The notes under the pieces are model-generated. The model did no database searches. It was not told where the DNA came from and saw only the letters and a list, made by a program, of their open reading frames with translations. Position numbers and translations under genes: made by a program. A DNA stretch of 52,837 bases from the IMG/VR virus record IMGVR_UViG_3300044213_000047, positions 1-52,837 of that record; one strand, given 5' to 3'. The stretch is from a virus. How positions within the stretch are numbered: the stretch's first letter is position 1; each line of letters opens with the position of its first letter. Of the stretch, positions 34,573 to 43,122 are shown one piece after another.

Positions 34573-36096
34573 TTAGTTACCTTGTCTAACTGTAATTGTT
34601 CCGCACCCAGCAGAACTCGTACAAGTTTGGTTTATACTATAAACCTGACCACCAGTCTGAGTTAGGTTTAGAGATGTTGGACCGCCAGAGTTATTTAGCA
34701 CAATTGTAGCTGCATTCGATCCAGTTGCCCCAGTATTACTTTGGGATATTGTAGCGGAGTTACTATTTCCAGTCAATGTTACATCACTGAAGTGGGTAGA
34801 TGTTCCCTGTTGGGTTACGCTAAGTGTATTGCTACTACCATTTACGACGTTGAAACTTTGTTGAGGAGCTGAACCAGTCTGATAAACGCCAACGTTATTC
34901 GCATTACCAGAAATAGCAATCTGAGTGTAATTTCCAACTGTTAGGTTAGTTGTTTGTTGTTGAGTAGTTACACTGTTGGAACTACCATTAATTTGTAGAC
35001 CAAGATAGTGATGACCAGCATCAGTTCCAGTACCATTACCGTTAGTATCAGTTCCTTGATTCAAATTTAATGTATTTCCACCACCACCGAGAACATCAAC
35101 TTGCATTAAATTGTGGGTACTTGCAGTATTGTTCGGGTCGCCTTGACGCATAGTTATGTTGTTGTTACCACCACGAATAAGAACTGCGTTTTGTGTGTAG
35201 CCAGTTATTGCGTTATACTTTGTATTCTGGTTGATAGTAACTCTATCATTATTTCCGACCTGATCAATATAAATTGAATTTGATGTTATAGCATTAACAT
35301 ATGATTGATCAAGTGCCATCAACGCACTTTCAGAAGTCGTAATGCTACTTGAATATGTTGGAGCAGTGCTACCACCACCTGTATCTGGAGGTGGAGTTGG
35401 TGCACCACCTGTTCCTTGAGTAGCTTGAGGTGTGGCAGCAGCAGTGAACCCTGATGTTGTTACTGGTGTGCAGTTGAAAATGTTTGAACCAGCAGCACAT
35501 GCGCCAGCATAAACACCAATCATAATTGATGGGTTTGAATAGGAATTTGTTCCATCTGAATAGAAACTAAAATTATATGTAGTTCCAGCAGTAGCGTTAA
35601 ATCCTTGATAGATACCATCATAACTACCAACAGCACCATCAATCCAAGAACCAGAAGTTCCAGTATTAACTCCAAGTCCCGCAGTAGTTGACCCCATCCA
35701 TCCACTTCCTGGACCGTACCACATACCAGCAGCTGGTGGTGCGCCAGCTGAACTTTGATACCAAACACCCCAATCAGCTGGTGCCTGTAAACCGTATTGG
35801 CTTACATTACCGCCATATTGTAAATTTGGGTTATTTAGTAAGTTAGTCGTGCTTCCCTGCGCAGTTAGTTTGAAACTACCCACGCTCCAATATCCAGGAT
35901 CTTGACGAAACGCTAGACCGATATAATCAACACCAGTCGTTGGTGCAGTATATGAATAAGAGAATTGTTGATATATTCCAGTGGCAGTTTGATTAACTGT
36001 TCCGATATAACCAGAGGGTAGATTCTGTGCTTGTGCTCTTGGAGTGCAGAATCCAACTAACCCAGCAACGAGAAACGATAGTAATACCTTAACCAT
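34573..36096 (-). CDS. large exported protein with curlin-type repeats
   Basis: A signal peptide (MVKVLLSFLVAGLVGFCTPR, cleavage after AQA) leads a beta-sandwich-like region (about 25-200: DYIGLAFRQDPGYWSVGSFK) similar to extracellular carbohydrate-binding modules. A Thr/Gly/Pro linker follows. From about residue 255 come curlin-like units with the Q-x-G-x-x-N spacing: SIYIDQVGNNDRVTINQ, TLNLNQG, NVGVYQTG, TLSVTQQG, SLNLTQTG, TITVRQGN. It is likely an amyloid subunit with an N-terminal adhesive domain. Two Cys near the C-terminus may stabilise it. Confidence 0.85.
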   Translation of the reverse strand: MVKVLLSFLVAGLVGFCTPRAQAQNLPSGYIGTVNQTATGIYQQFSYSYTAPTTGVDYIGLAFRQDPGYWSVGSFKLTAQGSTTNLLNNPNLQYGGNVSQYGLQAPADWGVWYQSSAGAPPAAGMWYGPGSGWMGSTTAGLGVNTGTSGSWIDGAVGSYDGIYQGFNATAGTTYNFSFYSDGTNSYSNPSIMIGVYAGACAAGSNIFNCTPVTTSGFTAAATPQATQGTGGAPTPPPDTGGGSTAPTYSSSITTSESALMALDQSYVNAITSNSIYIDQVGNNDRVTINQNTKYNAITGYTQNAVLIRGGNNNITMRQGDPNNTASTHNLMQVDVLGGGGNTLNLNQGTDTNGNGTGTDAGHHYLGLQINGSSNSVTTQQQTTNLTVGNYTQIAISGNANNVGVYQTGSAPQQSFNVVNGSSNTLSVTQQGTSTHFSDVTLTGNSNSATISQSNTGATGSNAATIVLNNSGGPTSLNLTQTGGQVYSINQTCTSSAGCGTITVRQGN

Positions 36097-37214
36097 TAAT
36101 TCTGTCTCAATGTTATTATTGTGTTACCACCTTGATTAACACGATTGTGAATTGTCACTGAACCTTGTGTCTGATAGATCGAAGAGTTTTGATCTTTAGG
36201 GACAGTTACGCACTGTATATTCGAACCATCACTTCTACACAATCCAACTGTACTTGAACCAATAGTTGCAACTACACCTGTTTCCTTTTTATAATCAGGA
36301 AGAATGTTATTCTGTGGAGTCAATACGTTTTGAAGTAAAGCAGCCTGTTCATCTTGTAACTGTTGAGCCAAGATGTCAAAGATATCTGCTAAGAAGTATT
36401 GTTGTAGTAATGGTTGCGTTAAAGGATTATCACCGAATGGAGTTTGTCCACTTAATTCATCCTTTAAGAAATCTTGTTTCAAAAAATTAACTGTTAACAT
36501 ATTTCCTGAAGTATTTAACACAGTGGTCTTATTAACTTCAGACTCTTTAGTAAATTCTTTTGGTGGTGATACAATTAACAGATTATTAATAACATCAGCA
36601 GTTAAATGTAGAATAGTCGGTTTCAATGGTGGCATATTTCTTGCTGTTACTTTAGTTCCCTCGAATGGTTTATTTAGAGTCACCATCCCAGCATCTGTTA
36701 TAACATCAATGATTCCAGTTTTACAATCACGATCGATATCTACCCAAGTTTTTGGGCACGATGGTAGTAGAATGATTGTTGATGTACCAACTTCGTCAAC
36801 TGTTGCTGTGAAGTCAGTACCACGAACTGCGATAGTGGCAGTTGGTGTATTGATTGCTACTTTAGATGGGTCATTATGAGCGATAGCACCAGAAGCGTAT
36901 TTAACTGTGCCTTGCGCAAACTTCATTGCGAGTTTGCCACTCTTTGAAGATTTGGGATCATAAACGAAATCGTCAATTACCAATTTCGAATTTTCGTTCA
37001 CTTCAACTTTAGTATCATCAGCGAACGTAATACCAACCTTACCTTTGGCGGTATTAATAGTGTCGTTCATTTCGATACCAGCACCTTTCAATGCTGATGA
37101 AGATTTACCAGAACGAACAATGGATCCAGGGACGGCTACCTGTTCGGTAACTGTCCCTATCCCCGCATAACAATTAAATGATATCAAAAATAAACATAAC
37201 CATATACGTTTCAT
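36096..37214 (-). CDS. exported FecR-domain protein with curlin-like end
   Basis: A signal peptide (MKRIWLCLFLISFNCYAG) is followed by a FecR domain (about 25-170) with INTAKGKVGITFADDTKVEV and TPTATIAVRGTDF, the typical core. The central region is helical and Gln-rich. The last 25 residues (SVTIHNRVNQGGNTIITLRQ) resemble one curlin repeat, so it could dock on or nucleate the amyloid. Its ORF overlaps its neighbours by one base on each side. Confidence 0.87.
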   Translation of the reverse strand: MKRIWLCLFLISFNCYAGIGTVTEQVAVPGSIVRSGKSSSALKGAGIEMNDTINTAKGKVGITFADDTKVEVNENSKLVIDDFVYDPKSSKSGKLAMKFAQGTVKYASGAIAHNDPSKVAINTPTATIAVRGTDFTATVDEVGTSTIILLPSCPKTWVDIDRDCKTGIIDVITDAGMVTLNKPFEGTKVTARNMPPLKPTILHLTADVINNLLIVSPPKEFTKESEVNKTTVLNTSGNMLTVNFLKQDFLKDELSGQTPFGDNPLTQPLLQQYFLADIFDILAQQLQDEQAALLQNVLTPQNNILPDYKKETGVVATIGSSTVGLCRSDGSNIQCVTVPKDQNSSIYQTQGSVTIHNRVNQGGNTIITLRQN

Positions 37215-38098
37215 TAGTGTGCTTTAGTTGTAATTAAAAATGTATTGTTGCTTCCAACTGATTGCACATTTACTGTTGTGTTAGCAGTGTTTGCTTGTTG
37301 AACGATATTAGCAGTGTTACCAGAACCATTCAATGCTAGCACTGTTGTGTTAGTATAAGCACTTGTACCAGTTTGTTGAATGTCAACAGTATTGCTTGCG
37401 CCTTGAACAGTAACAGTAGCAGTACCGTTATAGTTTTGTGTTGAAGCTCCGATAGTTCCAAGGTTGATAGCTGAGTTGTTAACAGCACTACCACCAACAC
37501 CTTGATTGATCTCAACTGTATTAGTACCACCACCTGTTACGCTAACAGATTGAGTATTACCATTACCGTTTACAGTTGATAGGAAAGCATTCCCAGAACC
37601 ACCAGCAGTGGTAGCAGTTACATTATTGTTTGTTCCTAAAATGTTTACATTAGAAACAGAACTGTTACCAGACTGGTTGATTGTTAAGTTGTTACTTGCG
37701 CTGGTATTTTGACCATCGTTATTACTGTCGATAGTTGCTGTACTGTTGTTGCCAGTAACAGTATAGCTATAGTTATTACCAGTCATACCGTTAGCAACTG
37801 TTGTATTGATGCCCATATTCAAGATGTTACCAGTACCAACCTGATCAACTACAACTGATTGGTTGTTACCAGTTAAACGAACAGGAGTTGTATTACCAGT
37901 ACCAGTACCTGTTCCTTGAATACCACGAACAACGTTACCAGCACCGTCTTGAGTAACAGTCACAGTAGAGTTACTACCAGACTGATCAATGTAGATGCTG
38001 TTATCTGCAGCGTATACCATTAATGGAATTCCAGCCATTAACAGACTTGCAATTAGTTTTCTCGGCAAATTGCCAGTGCCTGTCATTCTTTTAAACAT
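37214..38098 (-). CDS. curlin-repeat protein (CsgA/CsgB-like)
   Basis: A signal peptide (LIASLLMAGIPLMVYA|AD) precedes about 270 residues almost entirely of imperfect curlin-type repeats rich in Asn, Gly, Thr, Gln: SIYIDQSGSNSTVTVTQDG, SVVVDQVGTGN, NLTINQSGNSS, TVEINQGVGGS, TVDIQQTGTSA. E. coli CsgA has five such units; this protein has roughly nine or ten less regular ones. It sits directly after csgG, so export by that channel is likely. Confidence 0.88.
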   Translation of the reverse strand: MFKRMTGTGNLPRKLIASLLMAGIPLMVYAADNSIYIDQSGSNSTVTVTQDGAGNVVRGIQGTGTGTGNTTPVRLTGNNQSVVVDQVGTGNILNMGINTTVANGMTGNNYSYTVTGNNSTATIDSNNDGQNTSASNNLTINQSGNSSVSNVNILGTNNNVTATTAGGSGNAFLSTVNGNGNTQSVSVTGGGTNTVEINQGVGGSAVNNSAINLGTIGASTQNYNGTATVTVQGASNTVDIQQTGTSAYTNTTVLALNGSGNTANIVQQANTANTTVNVQSVGSNNTFLITTKAH

Positions 38099-38100
38099 TT

Positions 38101-38901
38101 TTATTTTTCCTCTTTAGGTTTTCTGTATTCCCAGATTCCTTTGCGTTCTCCTTCTCTAATCAACTCAACGACTGCTGCTTCAACAGATGTTTTAATGGCA
38201 AGTGTTCCTGGCTCATTAATAGTTAAACCTGTTTCTGCTTCGAATAATTGTGTACCATCCTGGAATGCTTTCAACATAGCGAACGAATCTGCTGTTGAAT
38301 AGACTGTTTTAGTTACAGTTACTGTCGCTAAAACTTTACCAGTGCTTACGCTAACTGCTCGTAAACTTATAGTTACGATATCTTTACTGTATTGTGTCTG
38401 TGGTCCAATACCTAACCATCTATATGCAGCACCACCCGATTCTGTTGATGAATCATAACCGATGATGCCACCTTCCATAATAATACCTGCGAACTGTAAT
38501 GGTGCTAGAGGTCTAGCATCTTTACCTTCATATTGTGTTCTCATTTGTTGAATAATAGTTCTTTCTTTAACTAGATTATCAACGCTAACACGTTCAACTA
38601 CATCAAACCATTGACCATAGCCAACGTCTTGAAGAGCTTTAATTAAAAATGGTTCAGCACCTTGAGTTACTGCTGTGCTGAAACTGGCGTAATTGCTAAC
38701 TGCCTTACGCTGCCCTGTCATATCTTTAAATGAATATACAGCAACAGTTATTTTAGAACTGTTTGGTGGTTGAATACTATCAAATTCTTTTTGTAGTTTT
38801 GTTTGCGCAACTTCAGGTTTATATTCAACACCCATTTTTTGAGTAATTGCGCAACCACTCATTAAAGAAATCATGGCGAGGGCGAGAAGTGTTTTCTTCA
38901 T
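38101..38901 (-). CDS. csgG: CsgG-like curli secretion channel
   Basis: The 266-residue lipoprotein (MKKTLLALAMISLMSGC, acylated C17) follows E. coli CsgG along its length: ITVAVYSFKDMTGQRK, FSTAVTQGAEPFLIKALQD, FDVVERVSVDNLVKERTII, FAGIIMEGGIIGYDS, ESGGAAYRWLGIGPQTQYSK, VSTGKVLATVTVTKTVYS and IREGERKGIWEY. The constriction Phe (F56 in E. coli) is kept in SFSTA. It should form the nonameric outer-membrane pore that exports curlin subunits. Confidence 0.96.
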   Translation of the reverse strand: MKKTLLALAMISLMSGCAITQKMGVEYKPEVAQTKLQKEFDSIQPPNSSKITVAVYSFKDMTGQRKAVSNYASFSTAVTQGAEPFLIKALQDVGYGQWFDVVERVSVDNLVKERTIIQQMRTQYEGKDARPLAPLQFAGIIMEGGIIGYDSSTESGGAAYRWLGIGPQTQYSKDIVTISLRAVSVSTGKVLATVTVTKTVYSTADSFAMLKAFQDGTQLFEAETGLTINEPGTLAIKTSVEAAVVELIREGERKGIWEYRKPKEEK

Positions 38902-38902
38902 C

Positions 38903-39376
38903 TTAGTGTCCTGTCATGTTAAATTGTGCTGTCGGAATAGTAATGTTACTAGTTCCACTTGGTTGTGTTACTTGCATTACGATGTTTGTGCCAGACCACC
39001 ACCAGCTAATGCTAGTTGTTGGGTCAAACTGAAACGTACATGCAGAAGAAGATACACAGGTGCTAGAACTACCACTAAACATAGCAGTAGCAGTGTTCTG
39101 AGAAATCTGTGCGTATATTCTTGACTCAAGGTTTGTCAAGAATTGATTGATTGGTGTATTAGCAGCATCAGTTTTAGCTTGTTGGGCTGCAGCTTGAACA
39201 GCCTGATTGATTGCTTGCTGACGTGTGAATTGTTCGTTCTCAATAGTAAGAACGTATGTGCCATATCCGTTGCCAGTAAAAGCTGGAGATTTAAATGTGA
39301 AATCGTTTAGGGGTGCTGCTAGAGCGAGGTTACTGATTAACCCCAGTGCTATTGTTATCTTTTTTAGATGTGTCAT
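38903..39376 (-). CDS. csgF: CsgF-like curli assembly factor
   Basis: The 157-residue exported protein has a signal peptide ending ALAA and then NDFTFKSPAFTGNGYGTYV, matching the mature N-terminus of CsgF that inserts into the CsgG pore. INQFLTNLESRIYAQISQ and a beta-rich end (NITIPTAQ) complete the match. It is longer than E. coli CsgF (138 residues) because of a Ser/Cys-rich insertion. It is the first gene of the operon; no CsgE or CsgD is found in the window. Confidence 0.87.
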   Translation of the reverse strand: MTHLKKITIALGLISNLALAAPLNDFTFKSPAFTGNGYGTYVLTIENEQFTRQQAINQAVQAAAQQAKTDAANTPINQFLTNLESRIYAQISQNTATAMFSGSSSTCVSSSACTFQFDPTTSISWWWSGTNIVMQVTQPSGTSNITIPTAQFNMTGH

Positions 39377-39617
39377 TTTTTATGTTTCCGTTTTCGCGCA
39401 ACGATAAAATGACATTCACCTTTTGATTCAGTCTAATTAGGTCATTATCCAACATACGGATACGATCAATAAGAGCTATTAAAACATTATTTGCTTCAGT
39501 CGTTACTGGTTTAATATCTTTGGTTGCCCATTCCCATACATAAAATATGAGGTAACCCATTCCACCTGCAGCGACAATAGGGAAACCATATTTGTTAATT
39601 AATGATACAAAATCCAT
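39330..39617 (-). CDS. small membrane protein, paralogue of the next gene
   Basis: The 95-residue protein begins MDFVSLINKYGFPIVAAGGM, with one TM helix (about 10-30) and a coiled-coil-like C-terminal half (IDRIRMLDNDLIRLNQKVNV). The gene at 39617 has the same plan (MDFIKIIAEVGFPIAAAMAA, LDKRVAAMNHDVIRIDTKV), so the two arose by tandem duplication. They resemble the small membrane proteins next to lysis genes of many phages. Confidence 0.7.
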   Translation of the reverse strand: MDFVSLINKYGFPIVAAGGMGYLIFYVWEWATKDIKPVTTEANNVLIALIDRIRMLDNDLIRLNQKVNVILSLRENGNIKNDTSKKDNNSTGVNQ

Positions 39618-39892
39618 TAATCTCTCCTTGCATCTGATTGCTCTGCTCGAGCAATGCGATCTAGATCAGGAGGTATACCCAAAGCATGACTAACCTTCGT
39701 GTCAATTCGAATCACATCGTGGTTCATAGCTGCCACACGTTTATCTAAAGCTGTAATAATACCAGCCATACTCTTAACAGCTGATGTAACACCAGCCAAA
39801 ATAAACTTTAATGTTAAGAATACGAAGTACCCAGCAGCCATTGCAGCTGCAATTGGGAACCCTACTTCCGCTATGATTTTTATAAAATCCAT
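39617..39892 (-). CDS. small membrane protein, paralogue of the previous gene
   Basis: The 91-residue protein has one TM helix (about 10-32) and a helical cytoplasmic part with an Arg/Asp-rich end. It shares the layout of the gene at 39330 and overlaps it by one base. The CTAAATA box at 39928 lies about 36 nt upstream. A pinholin or membrane-scaffold role is conceivable. Confidence 0.7.
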   Translation of the reverse strand: MDFIKIIAEVGFPIAAAMAAGYFVFLTLKFILAGVTSAVKSMAGIITALDKRVAAMNHDVIRIDTKVSHALGIPPDLDRIARAEQSDARRD

Positions 39893-39947
39893 TTCTACCC
39901 GATTAATAGTCCAAACTACATTAGAACTATTTAGGCATATTTCCCGT

Positions 39948-40502
39948 TTACAAGAAATTGTAATTGAGGACTATACGAACTTTATTTTGAATTGGGGGTT
40001 GCCCACAGTGTAAGGTCTTTCCATCGAACAAGACGAATCGACCACGCATAGCTGTAATTATGTCTACAACTTCACGATTTTCGTCAAATGTAATGGTCGC
40101 TCCATCAGAGTCATTTACGTAATATATCAGAACTTTATGGTTCTCATAAGAATCGTAATGTGGAGTCATGTACTGCGTTGTTGTGGCATTTGATTGCAGG
40201 CTGAGGTTAGCCTTACATCTGAATAATGACTTTATTTTAATCCCTGTTTTACTACAGAATTTATCTAAAATGGCAGCTGCATGAACCCAGTGCTGGGAAT
40301 TCTGCCTACCATTATTAAACAGGAAATTTGTCATTTGTGGTGGTTCGATGGTGTTCTTGTCAGAGAACTGTTCCACCACATTTTTAGTAACTGACGCATA
40401 GTTGTCAGCTGTCGATAAGAACCATGGTATTTGAATAAACCTTGATTCTAACTCTTTACTCTCTTCATCAGTTAGAATATCATCATAAACTTGGACCGAC
40501 AT
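39948..40502 (-). CDS. 2OG-Fe(II) oxygenase (prolyl-hydroxylase-like)
   Basis: The 184-residue protein has MTPHYDSYENHKVLIYYVND (HxD metal pair), GATITFDENREVVDI, GRFVLFDGKTLHCGQPPI (distal His) and VRIVLNYNF (2OG Arg). All catalytic positions of a P4H-type oxygenase are present. Substrate unknown. It overlaps the membrane protein gene by 20 nt. Confidence 0.85.
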   Translation of the reverse strand: MSVQVYDDILTDEESKELESRFIQIPWFLSTADNYASVTKNVVEQFSDKNTIEPPQMTNFLFNNGRQNSQHWVHAAAILDKFCSKTGIKIKSLFRCKANLSLQSNATTTQYMTPHYDSYENHKVLIYYVNDSDGATITFDENREVVDIITAMRGRFVLFDGKTLHCGQPPIQNKVRIVLNYNFL

Positions 40503-41529
40503 AAACCCTCTTCGCTATTGGATGATCAGCATACTGTATATCAATTTTAACTATGTCCGATGTTTGGACTTCGTCACTAATACTCAAATCTAAAGTTTCA
40601 TCATTAGTTACTGGTTCAGTTTGTTCGGGAAGATCTTTTTTTTTAAAGAATTCTTTTATGATGTTTTTAGATTCCTCGGGTAGAGGTTCTGGTTCTGGCT
40701 CTGGAGTTGGATCTGGAAAAGTAACATCAGCAACCCAAGCATCTGGTTTATACGATTGATATTCGTTTTCTATAACTTCAGGTTCTTTTTGTTTTTGATT
40801 CCAGTTAGCAGCAACTAACAGTAAAACTGCCAACGGATCAAAAACAATAACAATCATTATAATAACAACCCTAACTGCTTTTTCTAAAATATCAGCATCT
40901 GGGTTATCGCCATAGATTATTGCTGCGATGTACTTGATTGGTCCGACTTCTGCTTCGACTTTACGGTTTTCGGCTGCGATTGGCGCACGCTCTTCGTTGT
41001 ACTTGGCGATCTTGGTTTGCGTGTCACCGATTTCTTTGAGGATTCTGGCTCTGTCTTTTTGCTGTCCTCTACGGATGGCGATGGCTCGCTCGGCACCTTT
41101 GTCGTCGGTTGTTCTACTGATGGTTTGATCAACTTGTTGATCCAGTTGAGTAAGTTCTTTACGGCTCGCATCTAGGTTCTCCTTCTCTGTTTTAATTTTT
41201 TCATCAATTAACGCCAACTTAGCAGCAACATCACCAGTTGGAACTGCTTGATCTAAATGTGCCTTCGATAGATATCCAAAGATTCCCATCGAAGTAAGCA
41301 TCATTAATACAACAAGAGCAACTGTAAAATAGCTCTTCATTAAAATAGGGATTTTCTTCCACGAGCGATATAACCATGAAGCAACTACAAGTTTAGACGC
41401 TTCTAATAATGACCCCATAATAAAAATCGGAATGGGTGCTGCCGCAAAGATTGCTAGCAATCCCATAACCGAGTAGTAAGCAGCACAGGCAGATAAACCT
41501 AATGCTGATGCAAATAATAGATACGTCAT
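40483..41529 (-). CDS. multi-pass membrane protein with coiled coil
   Basis: The 348-residue protein has three TM helices near the N-terminus (about 3-25, 30-50, 65-88), a long coiled coil (about 100-195: LIDEKIKTEKENLDASRKEL), another TM (about 222-242) and an acidic Pro/Glu-rich tail (DPTPEPEPEPLPEESK). Similar proteins are common in large phages without known function. It shares an ATGA overlap with the GIY-YIG gene. Confidence 0.75.
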   Translation of the reverse strand: MTYLLFASALGLSACAAYYSVMGLLAIFAAAPIPIFIMGSLLEASKLVVASWLYRSWKKIPILMKSYFTVALVVLMMLTSMGIFGYLSKAHLDQAVPTGDVAAKLALIDEKIKTEKENLDASRKELTQLDQQVDQTISRTTDDKGAERAIAIRRGQQKDRARILKEIGDTQTKIAKYNEERAPIAAENRKVEAEVGPIKYIAAIIYGDNPDADILEKAVRVVIIMIVIVFDPLAVLLLVAANWNQKQKEPEVIENEYQSYKPDAWVADVTFPDPTPEPEPEPLPEESKNIIKEFFKKKDLPEQTEPVTNDETLDLSISDEVQTSDIVKIDIQYADHPIAKRVYVGPSL

Positions 41530-41951
41530 AGTTTATTTAATATATGCCCTTTATGCACTCTAACTGAAATCTGACCATTATAGTATTCTTCAGTTTCCAT
41601 TACCCTTCTAGAAAACTGTTCTCTTGCTTCTATATAACTACACTCTGCTTTAGATTTGCAGAAAAATAAAATTTCTCGGGTGAAGTTATCCTTCCCGAGA
41701 TTCTCTACATCTTTATTTAACTCTATACTGGAACCATAATACTCCATCCAATCAGAGTCAATTTTACTCTTGACTTTCTTTTTCTTCTTGGTTCCGTTTT
41801 TTAATTTTACAGTTTTATAGGTTGTCCTAGAAAACTTTGCTAACTTTTTACCAATATATTTACGACTATTCGTCAGGTTCGTTATTTGATAAACGAACCC
41901 AACGCAGTCTTCAGGTAATGTTTCGATGATTTGATTTTGATAAGTCCACAT
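41526..41951 (-). CDS. GIY-YIG-type endonuclease (Seg-like)
   Basis: The 141-residue protein has FVYQITNLTNSRKYIGKK (the GIY and YIG core, degenerate as VYQ/YIG) and SDWMEYYGSSIELNKDV, as in phage SegE-like proteins. REILFFCKSKAECSYIEARE and YYNGQISVRVHKGH follow. The Lys-rich insert (KNGTKKKKKVKSK) may bind DNA. It may be a free-standing homing endonuclease of the T4 Seg type. Confidence 0.8.
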   Translation of the reverse strand: MWTYQNQIIETLPEDCVGFVYQITNLTNSRKYIGKKLAKFSRTTYKTVKLKNGTKKKKKVKSKIDSDWMEYYGSSIELNKDVENLGKDNFTREILFFCKSKAECSYIEAREQFSRRVMETEEYYNGQISVRVHKGHILNKL

Positions 41952-41958
41952 AGTAGAC

Positions 41959-41966
41959 TATTTATA
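41959..41966 (-). promoter_or_regulatory. T4-like late promoter box
   Basis: TATAAATA on the minus strand ends 8 nt before the ATG of the GIY-YIG gene. It fits the T4 late consensus, but the leader would be almost absent, so it may be fortuitous. Confidence 0.4.
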
Positions 41967-41982
41967 TCAACCATCCCAGCCC

Positions 41983-42132
41983 TCATTCTTCCTCATCATA
42001 CTCTTCTTCCTCGTAGATGTCAGCAGAGCAAACTGGACAATAGACAATGTCTTCTAATTTATGATCATCTCCCTTTATCATAATTTTACCATTCGCTCCA
42101 CACTCTTCACATTCAAAGTGTTTTGTTGTCAT
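41983..42132 (-). CDS. small zinc-ribbon protein
   Basis: The 49-residue protein has CEEC at residues 8-11 and CPVC near 32, then a Glu/Asp-rich tail. Two CxxC pairs suggest one zinc site. Its start is at the nrdB stop codon, so it is co-translated with NrdB. Confidence 0.7.
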   Translation of the reverse strand: MTTKHFECEECGANGKIMIKGDDHKLEDIVYCPVCSADIYEEEEYDEEE

Positions 42133-43121
42133 TATGCTGCCTTTCCCCATACGTCTGACCAAGAACCTGACAAGGCACCCTTGGCGTAATCTGTTACTCT
42201 ATTCTCAAAGAAGTTACCATGCACTGGAGCATTAATCATTTCTTCAACCCAAGGCAATGGATTTTTCTTAACTTTGAAAATACCCTTCATACCCAATGAG
42301 ATCAAACGACGATCTGCGATATAACGAATATATTGCTTAACGTCTGCTGCAGATAATTCTCTCATATCTCCAGTCGCATAGCAAAGGTCAATGAACTTAT
42401 CTTCAAGTTCTACCATCTTTTCAGCGATAGTGTATATTTTACCCTTTAATTCGTCATTCCAGATTTCTGGATTTTCTTTGATATATTCTTTAAAGAGTTT
42501 AATCATTGACTCGGCATGCATTGTTTCATCAACAATAGACCAAGTAACGATCTGTCCCATTCCCTTCATCAAGCCATGACGAGGAAAATTAAGAAGCATA
42601 ATGAAACTACTAAACAACTGCATACCTTCGGTAAAAGCAGAGAAGATAGCGATGTGTTGCGCAGTCGATTCGATAGTGCCATTCTTCGAACTTTGTTCGA
42701 CAACATATTCGTGTTTATCCTTCATTTCTTGGTATTCTAAGAACTCGTTATAAGTTGACTCAGGCATACCAAGTGTTTCGATTAAGTGACTGTATGCTGC
42801 GATATGTAGTGCTTCTCGAGCAGCAAACCCTGATAGCATCATACGAATTTCAGGCTGTGGGAAATATGGAAGATAATTCTTTACATATCCACCAGCAACA
42901 TCAATATCACCTTGCGTGAAGAAACGAAAAATGTTCGTCAAAAATTGTTTTTCTTCAGCAGTTAATTTCTTTTTCCAATCTTTAACATCCTCAGCCATCG
43001 GTACTTCAGAGTGTAGCCAATGCGCTTGCTCATGTTTGAGCCACGCTTCATATGCCCATGGATAATTGAATGGCTTAAAGTAAGTTCGTTCATCGGTCAT
43101 TCTTGTTTTATTTTTTACCAT
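42132..43121 (-). CDS. nrdB: ribonucleotide reductase small subunit
   Basis: The 329-residue protein shows the class I R2 diiron motifs: E103-A-L-H106 followed by the radical Tyr Y110 (AREALHIAAYSHLIETLG), an EGMQLFSSFIM block, and DETMHAESMIKLF with the second E-x-x-H. It generates the tyrosyl radical used by the split NrdA encoded nearby. Alternative ATG at codon 8 (MTDERTYF) is possible. An oxygenase gene sits between nrdB and nrdA, which is unusual. Confidence 0.95.
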   Translation of the reverse strand: MVKNKTRMTDERTYFKPFNYPWAYEAWLKHEQAHWLHSEVPMAEDVKDWKKKLTAEEKQFLTNIFRFFTQGDIDVAGGYVKNYLPYFPQPEIRMMLSGFAAREALHIAAYSHLIETLGMPESTYNEFLEYQEMKDKHEYVVEQSSKNGTIESTAQHIAIFSAFTEGMQLFSSFIMLLNFPRHGLMKGMGQIVTWSIVDETMHAESMIKLFKEYIKENPEIWNDELKGKIYTIAEKMVELEDKFIDLCYATGDMRELSAADVKQYIRYIADRRLISLGMKGIFKVKKNPLPWVEEMINAPVHGNFFENRVTDYAKGALSGSWSDVWGKAA

Positions 43122-43122
43122 T

